Assembly (NCBI GenBank): GCA_035620975.1
Contig: DASPFV010000234.1
Coordinates: 1 to 64,000 of the forward strand
Source of the DNA: DASPFV01 sp035620975
GTDB taxonomy: Bacteria > Acidobacteriota > Vicinamibacteria > Vicinamibacterales > 2-12-FULL-66-21
DNA length: 64,000 bases
Reading direction: 5' to 3'
Part shown: positions 44,714 to 52,902 of the stretch, in pieces
How positions within the stretch are numbered: the stretch's first letter is position 1
How the letters are laid out: each line of letters starts with the position of its first letter
Notes under the pieces: model-generated
What the model saw: only the letters and a program-made list of their open reading frames with translations
Told to the model about the DNA's origin: nothing
Database searches by the model: none
Position numbers and translations under genes: made by a program

Positions 44714-45433
44714 TCAGGCGGAGCGGCGGAAAATGAGCCGCCAGGGCGTGATGAGCGACTCCATCAGCACGGCGCCCGACACCTTGGACTGGCCCTGGCG
44801 CCGCTCGATGAAGATGATCGGTACCTCGCCGATGCGGCACCCGTGCCGTCGCGCCTCGTAGAGCATCTCGACGAGGAAGGCATAGCCGTCCGAGACCATG
44901 CGGTCGAGCGGCAGTCTGGCCAGGGCCTCGCGTTTCCAGCAGCGATAGCCGCTCGTGCAGTCCCGCGGCGTCAGCCGGGTGACCGCCCGGATGTAGCGGT
45001 TCGCGAACGCGCTGAGGAAGATCCGGTGGAGAGGCCAGTTCACGACGCTGACGCCATTCAGGTATCGGGAGCCGATGACCACGTCGTGCTGCGCCGCGGC
45101 CGCCGCCAAGGTCGGCAGGTACTCCGGATCGTGCGACAGGTCGGCATCCATCTGACAGACCAGATCGACGTCCTCCTGCGCGATGGCCCGCCGGAGGCCA
45201 TCGATGTAGGAGCGGCCCAGCCCTCGCGGTCCCGTCCGGTGCATGACCTCCACGCGTCCCGGATGGGTTTCCGCAAGACCGTCCGCGATCGCGCCCGTCC
45301 CGTCCGGCGAGCCGTCGTCGACCACCAGCATGCGGACGTTCTGGTGCGCAAGGAGGCCACGGGCGAGCAGGGGGAGGTTCTCCCGTTCGTTGTAGGTCGG
45401 GACGACGACGAGGACACGCGGGAGCACGGTCAA
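44714..45433 (-). CDS. Dolichol-phosphate mannosyltransferase-like GT2
   Basis: A 239-residue GT2 of the polyprenol monophosphomannose synthase type. VVPTYNERENLP, VVDDGSPDGTGA and MDADLSHDPEYLP (DxD) are all present, with GSRYLNGVSVVNWP and ERRQGQSKVSG near the end. It would load a sugar onto polyprenyl phosphate for GT-C enzymes, two of which lie nearby. The start appears to be TTG at 45433; a GTG two codons later is an alternative. Confidence 0.9.
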   Translation of the reverse strand: MTVLPRVLVVVPTYNERENLPLLARGLLAHQNVRMLVVDDGSPDGTGAIADGLAETHPGRVEVMHRTGPRGLGRSYIDGLRRAIAQEDVDLVCQMDADLSHDPEYLPTLAAAAAQHDVVIGSRYLNGVSVVNWPLHRIFLSAFANRYIRAVTRLTPRDCTSGYRCWKREALARLPLDRMVSDGYAFLVEMLYEARRHGCRIGEVPIIFIERRQGQSKVSGAVLMESLITPWRLIFRRSA

Positions 45434-45440
45434 GAACGCA

Positions 45441-46688
45441 TCAGGACGACTGCGGGTCGGGGCGCAGCGCGGCGGCAGCGCCGACGATCAGCAGCGGATC
45501 GATGATCGGAATTCGGAACCGCTCCTGCGGAAAGAACACGAGGCATACGAGTACGGCCGACGCGCCGAGCAGGAACGGGGCCGCAGGCCGGCGCGGCCCG
45601 CGCCAGAGCCGCCGGATTCCCGCAACGGCCCAGGGCAGAATCAGCAGGTACGGCAGCGTCGACGCGAGGCGGTATCGCAGCGAGTGTAACGCATATGAGG
45701 GCCCGATCGGGACGACCGTGTAGAAGGCCTTCCGCGCCGTCAGGCCGAGCCACCAGACCGGACTCGCCGCGATGTGCCGGAGCGCGTCGCGGTAATAGAG
45801 CGGCTCCAGCTCATCGGGTGTGAGCCCCGGATGACGCCGCCGGAACTCGAGCTCCGCCTGCTTGATGAGCGGATTGGCTGCCAGATCCCCTTCGCCGCGT
45901 GCCAGCGGATGGTTGCCCGTCCAGAACGTGACGCCTCCCTCGGAGGCCACCAGCACGAAGCGCCCGTGCACGCGGTAGTTCCGCGCCGTCCACGGGGCCA
46001 CGATGGCGAGGGTGGCGGTCAGCAGTACGATCGTGAGCGCCCGCCGGCGCGTGGCCACGAGCCAGAGGACTGCGAGGGGCACGAAGAACAGCATCGCCGG
46101 CCGCACGAGGACGGCGGTTCCCACCAGCAGCCCGGCGCCCACGCCGGGGACGAGGGCCCCGCGGCGCGTCCCGGCGCCCGACGATCGGTCGGCCGCGATC
46201 TGCAGGAGGAGCGCCGCCGCGAGCGCGACGACCGAATACAGCGTTTCGCTGAGCACCTGCGCCGGAGTCCAGACGAGCGACGGGTAGACGGCCGCGACGA
46301 GGGCGGCAGCCACCGCGGCGTGTGGCCCTGCTGCCAGCCACGCGATTCCCGCGATCAGGCCGACGAGCAGAGCGCCCAGGCCCGACTGCGCGATCTTCAC
46401 CCCCGGCGGCGTCGCGTCGGGTGGCGGCAGCGTGCCGGCGCCGATCAGCGCCAGGAAGACGGGGTAGCCGGGCGCCCGTCCGAAGCGCTGCCCGGTCCCG
46501 GGATCCTCGGCATCGTCATGGACGAATCCGCGGCCCTGCGTGAGGCTTCGTGAGAGGGAGAGGTACTCCCGTTCGTCGTGGGTCATCGGCTTGTCGACCC
46601 AGTAGAGGAGCCCGAATGCCAGGCGGAGCGCGAGGCCGAGGAGCGCCGCGGCGAGGATCAGCCGCCGCGCGGACCGGGCGGCAATCAT
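45441..46688 (-). CDS. GT39/ArnT-like membrane glycosyltransferase
   Basis: A 415-residue polytopic protein with about ten membrane helices. The first loop carries an acidic motif, VDKPMTHDEREYLSLSRSL, typical of PMT/ArnT-type GT-C enzymes. RFGRAPGYPVFLAL follows. Shorter than the other GT39 proteins here, with little C-terminal soluble part. The adjacent DPM-like GT2 (44714-45433) could supply its donor. ATG start. Confidence 0.82.
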   Translation of the reverse strand: MIAARSARRLILAAALLGLALRLAFGLLYWVDKPMTHDEREYLSLSRSLTQGRGFVHDDAEDPGTGQRFGRAPGYPVFLALIGAGTLPPPDATPPGVKIAQSGLGALLVGLIAGIAWLAAGPHAAVAAALVAAVYPSLVWTPAQVLSETLYSVVALAAALLLQIAADRSSGAGTRRGALVPGVGAGLLVGTAVLVRPAMLFFVPLAVLWLVATRRRALTIVLLTATLAIVAPWTARNYRVHGRFVLVASEGGVTFWTGNHPLARGEGDLAANPLIKQAELEFRRRHPGLTPDELEPLYYRDALRHIAASPVWWLGLTARKAFYTVVPIGPSYALHSLRYRLASTLPYLLILPWAVAGIRRLWRGPRRPAAPFLLGASAVLVCLVFFPQERFRIPIIDPLLIVGAAAALRPDPQSS

Positions 46689-46692
46689 GGAT

Positions 46693-47553
46693 CTACTGGC
46701 GTCCCTCGAATCGCAGCGCCGAGATCTGCTCCGAGACGAGGCCGACGAGGAACACGAGCACCGCGAAGAGGATGAGCAGCACCGACCCGTTCGGGATGCG
46801 CGAGTAGAGGGCCACGTTCCAGATCGCGTAGAGCGCCCCGAGCACGAACGACGCGAGCGCGAGGGGGACGAAGACGCGCAAGGGACTGAAGATTGTCACG
46901 ATCTTCAGAATGATCATGAAGAACTTCGCGCCGTCGGTGGCGAACCGGATGTTCGAGGCCCCGCGCCGGGGCCGTGCCTCGGTCGGCTCGAAGGCCACGT
47001 TGTAGCCGGCCTTGATGAACGCGAGCGTCGTAGTGGTCGGCGTCGAGAAGCCGTTCGGCAGCAGGTGCAGGAACTCCCGGAGGTGCTCGCGGCGTGCGCC
47101 CCGGAACCCCGAGGTCAGATCGACGATTTCCCTGCCCGTCAGGTAGCTCGCGAGCCAGTTCAGGGCGCCGTTGCCGAAACGGCGCGCGTGGCTGGCCTGC
47201 GTGGCGGTCGCGCGTGCCCCGATCACGAGATCGTACTCACCCAGCCGGCCTGCCAGGCGCCGGGCATCCTCCGGTTTGTGCTGACCGTCGCCGTCGAGGA
47301 TCAGGACGTATTCGCCAGTGGCGCTGCGGATGCCGGTCTTGACGGCAGCGCCGTTGCCCTTGTTGTAGGGATGGCGCACCACGGTCGCGCCGGCCTCGGC
47401 CGCACGGCAGCTGGTCTCGTCCGTCGACCCGTCGTCCACGACGATGATCTCGCGCCAGGGTCCGCCTTCCCGGAGCGCCGCAACGAGGGCGCCCACGGCA
47501 GCGGCCTCGTTGTAGGCCGGGATGACGATCGAGACGTCCGAGGGCTGGGCCAC
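46693..47553 (-). CDS. GT2 with two C-terminal membrane helices
   Basis: A 286-residue GT2: VIPAYNEAAAVGALV, IIVVDDGSTDETS, and LDGDGQHKPED. About residues 215-275 hold two membrane helices, as in polyprenyl-phosphate glycosyltransferases (GtrB/DPM-like). It likely makes a polyprenyl-P-sugar at the inner membrane. GTG start. A 64-nt gap separates it from the next GT2; it also partners the GT39 gene 4 nt downstream. Confidence 0.86.
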   Translation of the reverse strand: MAQPSDVSIVIPAYNEAAAVGALVAALREGGPWREIIVVDDGSTDETSCRAAEAGATVVRHPYNKGNGAAVKTGIRSATGEYVLILDGDGQHKPEDARRLAGRLGEYDLVIGARATATQASHARRFGNGALNWLASYLTGREIVDLTSGFRGARREHLREFLHLLPNGFSTPTTTTLAFIKAGYNVAFEPTEARPRRGASNIRFATDGAKFFMIILKIVTIFSPLRVFVPLALASFVLGALYAIWNVALYSRIPNGSVLLILFAVLVFLVGLVSEQISALRFEGRQ

Positions 47554-47617
47554 TCCTGCTCACTCTCTGCTCATGGCGTCGGGGCCCGCCTTGCAGGCCT
47601 CCGGCCTCCTGTGCGGC

Positions 47618-48628
47618 TCAACGCTCCCAGCGGCCGTCGCGGCGCGCGTGGGCGAGCGCGTCGGCCTCCTGCGGCTCGCGTGGGGGCGGCAGCTCCAGCG
47701 TCCGGACCCGGTACACCAGATCCTCGAGCAGCTTGCGGTTGGCGGAGATGACGTCGGCCAGCAGGCCGATGAGCACCACCTGGAAGCCGACGATCATGAG
47801 CACCGCCGAGAGGATCAGCCCCTGGATGTTCCGCGGGCCGAACCGGGTCTGCGTCAGCTCGGTGTAGACGAACTGCAGCGGAATGACGAGCCCCGCGGCG
47901 AAGATGGCGAGCCCGATGTAGGTGAAGACCTTGAGCGGCTCGTACATCGTGTAGATCCGCACGATGGTCGCGGCCGACTGCTTGATGTAGGAGAAAAGGC
48001 TGCCGAAGAGGCGCGAGTCCCGCGTCCGGGGGTTCGTGGCGATGAGCACGTGCGCAATGGCCATGCGCTTCTTGCCGGCCTGGATGATCGACTCGAGCGT
48101 GTACGAGAACTCCGACACGATCGTCATGCGCAGCGCGGCCTCACGCGTGTAGGCGCGGAAGCCGCTGGTGGTGTCCGGGACGCTCGTGTTCGAGACCTGG
48201 CGCACGACCCAGCTGCCGAGGCGCTGGAGCTGTCGCTTGCGCCACGACATGTGCGGCGCCTCCGCGACGTTCCGATCGCCGATGACGATGTCCGCCTCGC
48301 CGGCGAGCAGTGGCGCCAGGAGCTTCGGGATCTCGTGCCCGGCGTACTGGTTGTCGGCATCCGTGTTGACGATGAGGTCCGCGCCCAGCTTCAGGGATGC
48401 GTCGATCCCCGCCATGAAGGCCGCCGCGAGCCCTTTGTTCCGCCGGAGCTGCACGATGTGATCCACGCCGCAGGCGCGCGCGACGGTCCCCGTTCCGTCA
48501 CGCGACCCGTCGTCGACGACGAGCGTCTCGATCGCGTCGATGCCGGGGATCGCCCGTGGCAGATCGGCCAGCGTCGCCGGGAGCGTCGTTGCCTCGTTGA
48601 GGCACGGAATCTGGATGATCAGCTTCAA
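47618..48628 (-). CDS. GT2 with two C-terminal membrane helices
   Basis: A 336-residue GT2: IPCLNEATTLPATLA, VVDDGSRDGTGTV, NTDADNQYAGHE (DxD region), DTTSGFRAYTREA. Two membrane helices lie near residues 230-300, so it is GtrB/DPM-like with a membrane anchor. The N-terminus fits TTG at 48628. It is the second gene with this architecture in the window, and the two may make different lipid-linked sugars. A minus-strand promoter candidate lies about 100 nt upstream. Confidence 0.87.
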   Translation of the reverse strand: MKLIIQIPCLNEATTLPATLADLPRAIPGIDAIETLVVDDGSRDGTGTVARACGVDHIVQLRRNKGLAAAFMAGIDASLKLGADLIVNTDADNQYAGHEIPKLLAPLLAGEADIVIGDRNVAEAPHMSWRKRQLQRLGSWVVRQVSNTSVPDTTSGFRAYTREAALRMTIVSEFSYTLESIIQAGKKRMAIAHVLIATNPRTRDSRLFGSLFSYIKQSAATIVRIYTMYEPLKVFTYIGLAIFAAGLVIPLQFVYTELTQTRFGPRNIQGLILSAVLMIVGFQVVLIGLLADVISANRKLLEDLVYRVRTLELPPPREPQEADALAHARRDGRWER

Positions 48629-48724
48629 GAAGATGCCAGGCGTGTCCGGGCGACCGGCGCGGCCGGACCCGATGCGCGTGTCCGGGTTCGCCCCTCGTGC
48701 GGCCGGGTCGGCGAGGACACCGCC

Positions 48725-48752
48725 ATTATGGCCAATCCGGAGATTTTCGCAA
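48725..48752 (-). promoter_or_regulatory. Promoter candidate upstream of the GT2 gene at 48628
   Basis: On the minus strand TTGCGA (48752-48747), a 16-bp spacer and CATAAT (48730-48725) make a sigma70-like pair with a leader of about 90 nt before the TTG start. The 139-nt spacer (48629-48767) otherwise contains no gene. No supporting motif for regulation was seen. Confidence 0.4.
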
Positions 48753-48767
48753 TGCGATCCGCGGACG

Positions 48768-49808
48768 TCATCCGACGAGCTGCTCGATCACGCCGTCCCA
48801 CGTGATGGCGCGTGCCCGCACGCGGCCGGCGTCGCCGAGCGCGGCGGCCCGCGCGCGGTCCGACGCCAGACGCGCGATTGCGTCCGCGATCGGCTCCGGC
48901 GCCGGCGCGCACACGAAGCCGTTCGCCCCGTCCACGACGAACTCGTTCGGTCCCCCGGAGTCCGAACAGGTGATGACGGGCTTGCCCGCGAGAAACGCCT
49001 CCAGCGTCACGTACCCGAAATCCTCGTCGTACGGCGGATAGATGACGGCCAGCGCGCCCTCATACAGTCCGACGAGCTGGTCGTCGCCGACGGTTCCGGC
49101 AAACGTCACGCGGTCCGCCACGCCCAGAGCCTCCGCCTCGCGCTCGACGTTCGGCCGCTGCGTGCCGTCACCCGCGACGACCAGACGCACCGGCGGAGGG
49201 ACCAGCGCCAGCGCGCGGACTGCCAGGTGCACCCGCTTCACGGACTCGATCCGGCCGACCGACAGGACGTAGTCACCGAAGGGCCCTCCGGCGAGGCGGG
49301 GAGCCAGTCGCGGCGGGTGATACAGCGGCATGGCGGTCAGGCCGTTGTACTTCTGCAGCCGCGCGGCCGTGTTCTGCGCATTGCTGAAGATGGCGCGGCA
49401 CTCGCGGAGCATCTCGGTGTCGAGCCGCATCAGCGTGTCGCGCAGGCCCACGTCGAGCTCGGTGTGGGCGAAGTCGCTGTACGGGGTGCCGCAGAGCTCG
49501 TAGGCCGCCCTGTACTGGTGGATGAGCCACGCCACCTTGTTCGGATGGCGCGCGAAGTAGGTCGGGAACTTCGAGGCGATGACCAGATCCACGACCCGCC
49601 CGTTGCTCTCGCTCAGGTCGAGCAGGCGCCACGCCGCGGCGTGGGGCAGGATTTCCTCCTTCGGATACCACTTGAACGGGACGCTCACGAGCTCGGCCTC
49701 GTACCCGCGTGCCTGCAGCTCCCGCACCAGCTCGCGGACGTGGATCTCGGCCCCTCCGTGCACGAACGGCACCTGCGCCTCGCAGACGAGGATCGTCCTC
49801 GGTGTCAT
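48768..49808 (-). CDS. Glycosyltransferase family 4
   Basis: A 346-residue GT4: VCEAQVPFVHGGAEIHVREL at the N-terminus, SVGRIESVKRVHLAVRAL, VAGDGTQRPNVEREAEALGV, and the E-x7-E-type EDFGYVTLEAFLAGKPVITC. Donor and acceptor unknown. ATG start. It is the last gene of the minus-strand glycan run, upstream of the others in transcription order and followed by a spacer with a promoter. Confidence 0.9.
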   Translation of the reverse strand: MTPRTILVCEAQVPFVHGGAEIHVRELVRELQARGYEAELVSVPFKWYPKEEILPHAAAWRLLDLSESNGRVVDLVIASKFPTYFARHPNKVAWLIHQYRAAYELCGTPYSDFAHTELDVGLRDTLMRLDTEMLRECRAIFSNAQNTAARLQKYNGLTAMPLYHPPRLAPRLAGGPFGDYVLSVGRIESVKRVHLAVRALALVPPPVRLVVAGDGTQRPNVEREAEALGVADRVTFAGTVGDDQLVGLYEGALAVIYPPYDEDFGYVTLEAFLAGKPVITCSDSGGPNEFVVDGANGFVCAPAPEPIADAIARLASDRARAAALGDAGRVRARAITWDGVIEQLVG

Positions 49809-49853
49809 CCTGAATGCGCCCGGATCGGTTGCGTCCGTACCGTCACGGGAACC

Positions 49854-50942
49854 TCACGTGGCGTGCCGGAAATTGATCACGTCGCCGTCGACGACGAGGT
49901 AGTCCTTGCCCTCGAGCCGCAGTTCCCCATGCTCGCGGCAGGCCGCCAGCGAGCCGCGGGCCAGCAGGTGGTCGTACCGCACGACCTCGGCGCGAATGAA
50001 CCCGCGTGAGATGTCGCTGTGAATCTCGCCGGCCGCGATCACGGCCGGCGTACCGCGCGGAATCGACCAGGCGCGGCACTCGTCGTCGCCGACCGTGAAA
50101 AAGGAGATGTAGCCCAGGAGGTCGTAGCTCGCGCGGATCACACGATCGAGCCCCGATTCGCGAAGTCCCAGATCGGCCATGAACGCAGCCGCGTCGACGG
50201 GCTCCAGCTGGGCGATCTCCAGCTCGATCCGCGCGCAGATGGGCACGGCATGCGTCGCGGCGCCAGACATGAACGTATCCACGCCCGCCAGCCGGACGGC
50301 GTCGTCGGCTCGAGGCAGATCGGTTTCGTCGAGGTTCAGGACGAGCAGCAGCGGCTTGGCCGACAGGAACTGGAACCCGCGCAGCCGCCGCGCGTCCTCG
50401 GGCTCGAGCTCCAGGGCACGCAGCGGGCGGCCGCTCTCGAGCGCGCTGCGGCAGCGCAGGAGGCTGTCCCGCTCGCGCCGCAGCTCGATCGTGGCGGCCT
50501 TCTTCAAGTCCCGCTCGAGGCGCTCGAGTCGGCGTTCGACCACGCCGAGATCCGCGAGGATGACCTCGTCCTCCATGGTGCGCACGTCGCGCGCAGGATC
50601 GATCGAGCCGGCGGCATGCGGCACCGCCGGGTCGCGGAACATCCGAACGACGTGCAGCAGGGCATCGGCGTTGCGGAACGCGGCGACGTCGAGCAGCGCC
50701 TGCGCGCCGGCGCGGGCTCCGGCACTGCCCGCGATGTCGGCGAACTCCACCGTTGCCGGCACGTGCTTCCGGGGCCTGAAGAGCGCCGTGAGCCGGTCGA
50801 GTCGCTCGTCGGGGACGCGCGACACGCCCACGTTCGCCTCGGTCCGGCCGGCTGCGCGCGGGGCTTCCCGCGCGCTGGTGAGGAGCTGAAAGAGCGCCGT
50901 CCGGCCGGACCCGGGAAAGCCGATCAGGGCTGCGCGAAGCAT
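49854..50942 (-). CDS. Divergent YchF-family GTPase/ATPase (DUF933/TGS C-terminus)
   Basis: A 362-residue protein, YchF-length. The N-terminal nucleotide-binding loop reads GFPGSGRT: the P-loop lysine is replaced by Arg. FADIAGSAGA supplies a D-x-x-G-like switch, and LNLDETDL sits where YchF has an N-x-x-E-like base-recognition motif. The C-terminus is typical YchF TGS/DUF933 (SFFTVGDDECRAW, GEIHSDISRGFIRAEV, LEGKDYLVVDGDV). It may be a paralogue with lost or altered nucleotide binding. The ATG at 50942 is supported by family alignment; upstream open sequence to 51005 is not. Confidence 0.82.
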   Translation of the reverse strand: MLRAALIGFPGSGRTALFQLLTSAREAPRAAGRTEANVGVSRVPDERLDRLTALFRPRKHVPATVEFADIAGSAGARAGAQALLDVAAFRNADALLHVVRMFRDPAVPHAAGSIDPARDVRTMEDEVILADLGVVERRLERLERDLKKAATIELRRERDSLLRCRSALESGRPLRALELEPEDARRLRGFQFLSAKPLLLVLNLDETDLPRADDAVRLAGVDTFMSGAATHAVPICARIELEIAQLEPVDAAAFMADLGLRESGLDRVIRASYDLLGYISFFTVGDDECRAWSIPRGTPAVIAAGEIHSDISRGFIRAEVVRYDHLLARGSLAACREHGELRLEGKDYLVVDGDVINFRHAT

Positions 50943-51034
50943 CGAACGGGGATGTAGGTTGACGGACGTCGTCCGGTCGGGCGGAAAATCTTTACATCGT
51001 AGCACGCGAACTCACTCTGCCGTGCGCGATTCGC

Positions 51035-51083
51035 CGAAGCTTTGCCGGCGAACATAAAACGTAAGCTTCGCATCTTCTATGTT
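51035..51083. repeat. Nested inverted repeats upstream of the mra promoter
   Basis: CGAAGCTT (51035-51042) pairs with AAGCTTCG (51063-51070), and AACATA (51051-51056) with TATGTT (51078-51083). They interlock, so only one pair can form at a time, and they end a few nt before the -35. They could be a regulator site or the 5' UTR of the divergent YchF-like gene. Confidence 0.4.
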
Positions 51084-51089
51084 TTGCGG

Positions 51090-51118
51090 TTGACATCCCG
51101 GGGGGTGTCCTCTACTAT
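51090..51118 (+). promoter_or_regulatory. Promoter of the dcw cluster
   Basis: TTGACA (51090-51095), a 17-bp spacer and TACTAT (51113-51118) form a near-consensus sigma70-type promoter. The expected start of transcription lies at about 51125, inside the first MraZ-like repeat. It is the only strong promoter seen in front of the eleven dcw genes. Confidence 0.82.
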
Positions 51119-51123
51119 CGCGG

Positions 51124-51148
51124 TGGAAAATTTTGGAGCAAAGTGGAG
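51124..51148 (+). promoter_or_regulatory. MraZ operator: three TGGAN repeats, 10-bp period
   Basis: TGGAA (51124-51128), TGGAG (51134-51138) and TGGAG (51144-51148) repeat exactly every 10 bp, one helical turn, with 5-nt spacers. MraZ is known to bind similar TGGGN/GTGG repeats separated by 5 nt in front of its own gene. The array starts at the predicted transcription start, so bound MraZ would block initiation. The third copy also offers GGAG as ribosome site for the GTG at 51158. Confidence 0.75.
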
Positions 51149-51157
51149 TCAACGGGC

Positions 51158-51598
51158 GTGCTGCGAGGCAATTACGCCGCCAGAATCGACGACAAGGGGC
51201 GGCTGAAGATCCCGAACGCGTTCCGCGCGCTGCTCGAAAAGGAGCACGGGTCGGACGTGTTCGTGACGAGCCTCACGGGCGAGTCCGTGCGGATCTATCC
51301 GATGCCGGTCTGGCTGGCGCTCGAGGAGAAGCTGTCGCGGGTGCCGTCCGCGCTCCCCGCGCGGCTCAAGTTCTTCGATCGCGTGAACTACTACGGGCAG
51401 GGTGGAGAGATCGACACGCAGGGACGGGTGCTGATACACCCGCGGCTCCGCGAATCGGCCGGTATGGCCGGCGAGGTGGACGTCCTCGGGCAATACGACC
51501 TGCTCGACGTCTGGAACCACGAGCGATTCCTGGCCAAGATGCAGCGCGAGCCGTACACCGACGACGACGCGCGCGCCCTGGCCGAGTTCGGCATCTGA
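51158..51598 (+). CDS. mraZ: Transcriptional regulator MraZ
   Basis: A 146-residue MraZ with two AbrB-like swapped-hairpin domains: LRGNYAARIDDKGRLKIP and, later, EIDTQGRVLIHPRLRE. It binds DNA repeats upstream of its own operon and usually represses the dcw cluster. The GTG at 51158 gives the family-typical start (V/M-L-R-G-N) with GGAG 9 nt upstream. An in-frame GTG at 51143 would add five residues and start inside the operator. First gene of the cluster; rsmH follows after 2 nt. Confidence 0.93.
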   Translation: MLRGNYAARIDDKGRLKIPNAFRALLEKEHGSDVFVTSLTGESVRIYPMPVWLALEEKLSRVPSALPARLKFFDRVNYYGQGGEIDTQGRVLIHPRLRESAGMAGEVDVLGQYDLLDVWNHERFLAKMQREPYTDDDARALAEFGI

Positions 51599-51600
51599 CG

Positions 51601-52491
51601 ATGGCCGTCTCCTCCCATGATGCCGTCCTCGTCGAGGAAACGGTCGCACTCCTCGCCCCGGCGCGTGGAGGCCTGTTCGTCGACTGCACTGTGGGCCTGG
51701 GGGGCCACAGCCGGGCCCTGCTCGACGCGGGCGCGTCGCGCATTCTCGGGATCGACCGTGACCCGGACGCGCTGCGCGCCGCCGCGGCGTCCCTGGCCCC
51801 CTACGGCGACCGGGTGGAGCTCGTGCACGCCGACTTCCGCGATCTGGCCCGCGTGCTCGACGACCGCGGCATTGCGGCCGTGGCCGGCGCGCTCGCGGAC
51901 CTGGGTGTCTCGTCGATGCAGCTCGACTCCGGGGGGCGAGGATTCAGCTTCCGCCGCGACGAGCCGCTGGACATGCGGATGGATCGCACGCAGGGGCCGA
52001 CGGTGGCGGAGCTGCTCGTGAAGGTTCCCGAGGCGGAGCTCGCCGACCTCATCTATCGGTACGGCGAGGAACGATACTCGCGTCGGATTGCGCGGGCGAT
52101 CGTGCGAGCCCGCGAGGAGGCGGCCGTCTCGACGACGGGCCAGCTGGCGCAGATCGTCCGGCGCGCGATCCCGCGCCGCGGCCATCAGCGCATCGATCCG
52201 GCGACGCGGACGTTTCAGGCGCTGCGGATCTGGGCGAACCGCGAGCTGGAAGGCCTGGAGGCGTTCCTCGGCGAGGCGTACCGTCGTCTGCTGGTCGGCG
52301 CCCGCCTCGCGGTGATTTCCTTTCATTCCCTCGAAGACCGAATCGTCAAGCACGTCTTCCGCGCCCTGACGGCCGGCGAGGCGGCGGTCCGGATTCTCAC
52401 GAAGCGCCCGATCGAAGCGGGGGAAGCCGAAGTGAGCCGGAACCCCCGCTCGCGCAGCGCGAAGCTGCGGGCGATAGAGAGGCTGGCATGA
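51601..52491 (+). CDS. rsmH: 16S rRNA m4C1402 methyltransferase RsmH (MraW)
   Basis: A 296-residue SAM-dependent methyltransferase that N4-methylates C1402 of 16S rRNA. Visible motifs: VLVEETVALLAP, DCTVGLGGHSRALL (SAM site), GIDRDPDAL, ADLGVSSMQLDSGGRGFSF, RTFQALRIWANRE, and VISFHSLEDRIVKHVF. The order mraZ-rsmH-ftsL is standard. ATG at 51601; its stop overlaps the ftsL start (ATGA). Confidence 0.96.
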   Translation: MAVSSHDAVLVEETVALLAPARGGLFVDCTVGLGGHSRALLDAGASRILGIDRDPDALRAAAASLAPYGDRVELVHADFRDLARVLDDRGIAAVAGALADLGVSSMQLDSGGRGFSFRRDEPLDMRMDRTQGPTVAELLVKVPEAELADLIYRYGEERYSRRIARAIVRAREEAAVSTTGQLAQIVRRAIPRRGHQRIDPATRTFQALRIWANRELEGLEAFLGEAYRRLLVGARLAVISFHSLEDRIVKHVFRALTAGEAAVRILTKRPIEAGEAEVSRNPRSRSAKLRAIERLA

Positions 52492-52880
52492 ACCCCACGG
52501 ACTTCGAATACGCGATCAAGAAGGACATCCGGAACAACCCGATTGTGCGCGAGATCGACCAGGCGCGACAGCGGCAGCTCTGGCGGTCCACGGCGATTGG
52601 CGCGCTCCTCGTGATCGTGCTGCTGTTCTCGGCCTGGCAGAACTTCGAGCTGGTGCGGCACGGCGTTCAGATGGAGCGCCTGCAGGAGGAACGCGCGGCG
52701 GAAGAGGCCATCAACCGGCACCTCCGGCTCGAGCTCGAAACGCTCCGTTCGCCCAAACGGATCGAGCGGATCGCGACCGAGCAGCTCCGGCTCGTCCAGC
52801 CGGGCCCCGACCAGTCCATCGTCATCGAACGGATGCCGGCGCCGGTGCCCGCGTCGAAGTCGATCGTTGCGGCGCGCTAG
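52488..52880 (+). CDS. ftsL: Cell division protein FtsL-like
   Basis: A 130-residue bitopic membrane protein: short cytoplasmic N-terminus, one membrane helix (about 34-51, TAIGALLVIVLLFSAWQNF), then a predicted coiled coil (about 60-90) rich in Glu, Leu and Arg. The tail RIERIATEQLRLVQP is typical of FtsL-like divisome proteins that form a trimer with FtsQ and FtsB. Sequence similarity is always low; assignment rests on architecture and position between rsmH and ftsI. Confidence 0.85.
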   Translation: MNPTDFEYAIKKDIRNNPIVREIDQARQRQLWRSTAIGALLVIVLLFSAWQNFELVRHGVQMERLQEERAAEEAINRHLRLELETLRSPKRIERIATEQLRLVQPGPDQSIVIERMPAPVPASKSIVAAR

Positions 52881-52902
52881 CGCCGGTGTGAGCAGGAGGC
52901 CC

